The translations under genes were made by a program, and so were the position numbers. From the NCBI GenBank assembly GCA_023206055.1, contig CP065366.1:3100001-3164000 (forward strand): 64,000 nt of DNA, given 5' to 3'. The DNA is from Vibrio cyclitrophicus (GTDB lineage Bacteria; Pseudomonadota; Gammaproteobacteria; Enterobacterales; Vibrionaceae). Each line of letters opens with the position of its first letter. Position 1 is the first letter of the stretch. Below are positions 60,734 through 64,000 of the stretch, in pieces. Below the pieces are notes generated by a model. The model made no database searches. It had not been told where the DNA came from and was given only the letters and a program-made list of their open reading frames with translations.

Positions 60734-62080
60734 TTAGTTTTCTAAGTCTTCTAGATAACGAGTATTCTCACTAAAACCAGTCATTGAAGCCGCCGAAATA
60801 ACGGAGCGCGCCTCAGGGTTTACGTCCATCAATTTCTGACTTGCACACCAACCTTGCCCAACACTTAACATTTCAGGAGCGGCAGGAAGAGAAGCCAATT
60901 CAGCTCTAATCGTCAACTCTGATTTACCCAATATACCACTAGCAACAAACACGGCTCGATCTTGAACATCATTATCAGATAAACGAGAACGCTGGCCCCA
61001 CTGCACTTTCCAGTCGTTACATGAATAATCTTCTATTTGTGGAATACTAAGAAAAGCGACATCAGACAAAGCGCGGTACTTTTTGTACATCATGTAAGCT
61101 TCAAAGAGCATAGCCACATCTTCAGCAGGACTTGAGTAAGAGTAGAATGCCGCTGCTTTATCGGCTTCAAATGCATCCCCGGCAACCTCTCCTGTAAGTC
61201 GTCTAATTTCGTTTGTCATTGATTCACCTTGAAAGGCAATTTGAGCCGCTTTATTCAGCAGGTTTGAAGTTAAAGGATCCCTTTCAATAAGCTCGTGATT
61301 TAATTTTTTTAACGGATGAATATAGTTAGTGATATCCCCATAAGAAGGGATTTGAGTCAGGTCGTGCTCTTGCAAGAAATCATTCGCGTGTGCAAGTTCA
61401 TGAGAAAGGAGCCTAAATAAACCAGGAGCAATATGATTCGCTTCTCTCGATTCATTCCTTAACGGGGTATAGGTATTTGAATAAGAGATATAGTCATTTG
61501 TTGCTTCATGAATATAGCGCTGAGCTTTATCGAATTTAAACTCTGTTTGAAAACCATTTCGATAATCTTCTTGCTTATGAATAGAATCCCACTCGCTTTT
61601 ATTGCGCCATACATACTTAGGGTCTATGTACATAGATGCTGTAGACGTTGTGTAAAATGATGGACGAATATCATAACTGATCACAATGCTGTTCAATGGC
61701 TTAAAAAGATTCAGTAAATCTTGGTCATTAATTTCTTTTAATGCTTCGATAAAACTGTCGGCCATCCACTGATGGGACACTACTAACCTTTCTTGAATCT
61801 GCTCAATTGTCACATTTACTTGGTTAACCCCAAGAGGCTTTATTACCGATAAATCACAAGAGCTATTCACTAAAAATGCTTTTGAACATTCTTCAATATC
61901 CTTCGACATACTCGAAGTTTGGTAAGTCGAAACAGACGCTAAACTTGGCATTCCGTTCACATTAGGTGACACGATACTAGCAGGAACATCGGAAGATGAA
62001 TCCGATCCACCACCACAACCCGCCAAGAGTAAGCTACTGACTGTACATGTTAAAATAGAACGTCTTTTCATACAAAACAT
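60734..62080 (-). CDS. Putative lipoprotein zinc metallopeptidase (HExxH), unknown function
   Basis: I do not recognise a named family. The 448-residue product has a lipoprotein signal (lipobox LLAGC, Cys 22) followed by a Gly/Ser-rich tether, so it is probably anchored to the outer membrane. Residues 226-240 read SHELAHANDFLQEHD, with zincin motif HELAH at 227-231 (two His ligands and catalytic Glu). About 90 residues on, SSPAEDVAMLFEAY (317-330) has the Glu/Asp pattern of a gluzincin third ligand helix. Five to six cysteines are present. ATG 62080 has AAGG eight bases upstream; the second ATG at 62071 is possible. It stands alone on the minus strand between endA and rsmE, neighbours in E. 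coli, and reads as an accessory insertion. Confidence 0.6.
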   Translation of the reverse strand: MFCMKRRSILTCTVSSLLLAGCGGGSDSSSDVPASIVSPNVNGMPSLASVSTYQTSSMSKDIEECSKAFLVNSSCDLSVIKPLGVNQVNVTIEQIQERLVVSHQWMADSFIEALKEINDQDLLNLFKPLNSIVISYDIRPSFYTTSTASMYIDPKYVWRNKSEWDSIHKQEDYRNGFQTEFKFDKAQRYIHEATNDYISYSNTYTPLRNESREANHIAPGLFRLLSHELAHANDFLQEHDLTQIPSYGDITNYIHPLKKLNHELIERDPLTSNLLNKAAQIAFQGESMTNEIRRLTGEVAGDAFEADKAAAFYSYSSPAEDVAMLFEAYMMYKKYRALSDVAFLSIPQIEDYSCNDWKVQWGQRSRLSDNDVQDRAVFVASGILGKSELTIRAELASLPAAPEMLSVGQGWCASQKLMDVNPEARSVISAASMTGFSENTRYLEDLEN

Positions 62081-62274
62081 AGATAAAGCCTTTATTAATT
62101 ATATTTATATTCAATCGGTTGAATTGTATTTATTGGCTTTATAAATTTCAAACTCTAAATCATAAGGATAAGATCTCTCGCCTATTTTTGTTCGCTACTT
62201 GTTTTTTCCTTACTTAGCATCCATGTTAGGCAGAGACAAAATACCCAAATGACACTATTTATAGGTTTACCAGC

Positions 62275-63006
62275 ATGAGAATCCCTCGTATCCATCACCC
62301 AGAACGCATTCATCAGTTAGGTTCACTCGCTTTAGGCGAAGATGCCGCGGGTCATGTTGGTCGAGTCCTTCGTATGAAAGAAGGTCAAGATGTTCTTCTA
62401 TTTGATGGCAGTGGCGCTGAATTCCCTGCGACAATTGCTGAAGTATCAAAAAAGAACGTCACTGTTAATGTTACTGAACGTATCGAACGCAGCAGCGAAT
62501 CTCCGTTAGACTTACATTTAGGCCAAGTGATTTCACGTGGCGACAAAATGGAATTCACGATTCAGAAATCGGTTGAGCTTGGTGTGAACACTATTACCCC
62601 GCTGATTTCAGAGCGCTGTGGCGTTAAGCTTGATACTAAACGCTTCGAGAAAAAGCTCGCGCAGTGGCAAAAGATTGCTATCGCTGCATGTGAACAGTGT
62701 GGCCGTAACACGGTTCCAGTCATTCGCCCAATCATGCAACTTGAAGAGTGGTGCAGCGAACCAAGTGAAGCGTTAAAGCTAAACCTGCATCCTCGAGCAA
62801 AATACTCAATTAACACCCTTCCAGAGCCCATCAGTAAGGTGCGCCTATTGATCGGTCCTGAAGGTGGATTGTCAGCTGAAGAAATCGGCATGACAGAACA
62901 ATACAAATTTGAAGAGACGCTACTCGGCCCACGTGTACTTCGTACCGAGACAGCAGCTCTAACCGCAATTACTGCCTTACAAGTCCGTTTTGGCGATCTA
63001 GGCTAG
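62275..63006 (+). CDS. rsmE: 16S rRNA (uracil-1498-N3)-methyltransferase RsmE
   Basis: SPOUT methylase of 16S rRNA U1498. The 243-residue product begins MRIPRIHHPERIHQLGSLAL and has an N-terminal PUA-like domain, then the knot region (VELGVNTITPLISERCGVK in segments; LLIGPEGGLSAEEI, about 193-206; LGPRVLRTETAALTAITALQ). It is 9 bp before gshB, the usual pair. Confidence 0.96.
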   Translation: MRIPRIHHPERIHQLGSLALGEDAAGHVGRVLRMKEGQDVLLFDGSGAEFPATIAEVSKKNVTVNVTERIERSSESPLDLHLGQVISRGDKMEFTIQKSVELGVNTITPLISERCGVKLDTKRFEKKLAQWQKIAIAACEQCGRNTVPVIRPIMQLEEWCSEPSEALKLNLHPRAKYSINTLPEPISKVRLLIGPEGGLSAEEIGMTEQYKFEETLLGPRVLRTETAALTAITALQVRFGDLG

Positions 63007-63015
63007 GAGAAAAAA

Positions 63016-63966
63016 ATGATCAAACTTGGCATCGTAATGGATCCAATTTCATCCATTAACATCAAAAAAGACTCTAGCTTTGCCATGATGCTTGAAGCTC
63101 AGCGTCGTGGTTACGAAATCCATTACATGGAAATGGATGATCTACATTTAGATCAAGGCGTAGCCATTGCTGACACTAAGGTTGTTGAACTAAAAGAAGA
63201 TCCAAACGGTTGGTACGAGTTCAAATCAGAACAGACTATCGCGCTATCCGATTTAGATGCGGTACTGATGCGTAAAGATCCTCCGTTTGATACTGAGTAC
63301 ATCTACGCGACTTACATTCTTGAGCGTGCTGAAGAGAACGGTGCACTGATCGTCAACAAGCCACAAAGTCTACGTGACTGTAACGAGAAGTTGTTCACGG
63401 CTTGGTTCCCTGAACTGACACCAACCACCATCGTGACTCGTAAAGCTGAAAAGATTAAAGCGTTCCGAGAAGAGCACGGTGACGTGATCCTAAAACCACT
63501 TGATGGCATGGGCGGCGCGTCTATATTCCGAGTGAAAGAAGGCGATCCAAACGTATCAGTGATCATTGAGACATTGACTAACCATGGTCAAAATTACGCA
63601 ATGGCACAAACCTTTGTTCCAGACATCAGCAATGGTGACAAGCGTATTCTTGTGGTTGATGGTGAACCAATGCCTTACTGCCTAGCGCGTATTCCTGCTA
63701 AAGGGGAGACTCGAGGTAACCTTGCTGCTGGTGGTACAGGTGAAGCTCGTCCGCTAAGTGAAACCGATTGGGCTATAGCAAGAGCAGTTGCTCCTGCACT
63801 TAAAGAGAAAGGCTTAATCTTTGTCGGACTTGATGTTATCGGCGACAAGCTGACTGAAATTAACGTGACAAGCCCTACTTGTATCCGTGAAATTGAAGCT
63901 GCTTTTGATATTTCGGTAACGGGCAAATTAATGGATGCAATCGAGCGTCGCGTTAACGCTAAATAG
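63016..63966 (+). CDS. gshB: Glutathione synthetase
   Basis: ATP-grasp ligase that joins gamma-glutamylcysteine and glycine. The 316-residue product (E. coli 316) begins MIKLGIVMDPISSINIKKDS and has DAVLMRKDPPFDTEYIYAT, the ATP-grasp KPLDGMGGASIFRV (about 158-171), DGEPMPYCLARIPAKGETRGN (in two blocks) and INVTSPTCIREIE. A GGAG site (TAGGAGAAAAAAATG) is present. The window ends 34 bp after its stop. Confidence 0.97.
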   Translation: MIKLGIVMDPISSINIKKDSSFAMMLEAQRRGYEIHYMEMDDLHLDQGVAIADTKVVELKEDPNGWYEFKSEQTIALSDLDAVLMRKDPPFDTEYIYATYILERAEENGALIVNKPQSLRDCNEKLFTAWFPELTPTTIVTRKAEKIKAFREEHGDVILKPLDGMGGASIFRVKEGDPNVSVIIETLTNHGQNYAMAQTFVPDISNGDKRILVVDGEPMPYCLARIPAKGETRGNLAAGGTGEARPLSETDWAIARAVAPALKEKGLIFVGLDVIGDKLTEINVTSPTCIREIEAAFDISVTGKLMDAIERRVNAK

Positions 63967-64000
63967 CCTAAACTAAAGAAAGCCTTAGCTATTCGAAAAC

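Noticed and set aside
1..64000. CRISPR arrays, tRNA, rRNA, integron attC sites, phage or insertion sequence genes
   Set aside because: None recognised on reading both strands; gaps are mostly short and explained by promoters and terminators.

Overview
The window looks like the core chromosome of a Vibrio, probably of the splendidus clade. RecA, RpoS, RpoE, Era and MutS read as typical Vibrio proteins, base composition is moderately AT-rich, and gene neighbourhoods match those of Vibrionaceae and Enterobacteriaceae. I find no tRNA, rRNA, insertion sequence, prophage, integron or CRISPR array. Nearly every gene is a recognisable housekeeping gene. The exceptions are a putative metallopeptidase lipoprotein (60.7-62.1 kb) and a DUF2189-type membrane protein (58.4-59.2 kb). 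Species assignment is inference.

Layout. 0-5.3 kb: lysC (cut by the window edge), alaS, recA with its LexA box, and pncC, all on the minus strand. 5.4-8.0 kb: mutS on plus, converging on a minus-strand run rpoS-nlpD-pcm-surE-truD-ispF-ispD-ftsB (to 14.1 kb), then eno-pyrG-mazG-relA-rlmD (to 22.4 kb). barA diverges from rlmD. 25.5-32.0 kb is the minus-strand cluster lepA-lepB-rnc-era-recO-pdxJ-acpS, preceded by the envelope-stress operon rpoE-rseA-rseB-rseC with a clear sigma-E promoter. nadB diverges from rpoE. 36.9-40 kb: ygfX-sdhE facing ygfZ, a YbaK-type deacylase and a small ytfK (DUF1107) gene. 40-43 kb: ubiI, ubiH and ygfB. 43.4-46.7 kb: zapA, 6S RNA, fau, rpiA, serA. 46.8-50.3 kb: yggE, argP and argO divergent, mscS. 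50.7-56.5 kb: tktA-epd-pgk-fbaA. 56.9-64 kb: metK, DUF2189 protein, sprT, endA, the lipoprotein, rsmE, gshB.

Functionally the window mixes DNA repair (recA, mutS, recO), stress and stringent control (rpoS, relA, ytfK, mazG, rpoE-rse, barA), isoprenoid and ubiquinone synthesis (ispD, ispF, ubiH, ubiI), cell division (ftsB, zapA, nlpD), and central carbon metabolism (eno, fbaA, pgk, epd, tktA, rpiA) with serine and SAM synthesis (serA, metK). The 40-64 kb part keeps much of the gene content of the E. coli ubiI-to-gshB segment, but pepP, the speAB genes and galP are not seen, and recX is not seen between recA and alaS.

The most interesting signals are: (1) the HExxH lipoprotein inserted between endA and rsmE; (2) recurring PurR/LacI-type palindromes with a GCAAACGTTT core upstream of rpiA (three copies at exactly 20-bp period), fbaA, tktA and metK, with a weaker one at serA, suggesting a common regulator of ribose-5-phosphate, serine and SAM supply; (3) a terminator-like hairpin in the lysC leader; (4) an inverted repeat over the ytfK promoter and a possible small RNA upstream of it; (5) a pair of ERIC-like intergenic palindromes behind eno and relA. 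I did not find a clearly new multi-gene system.
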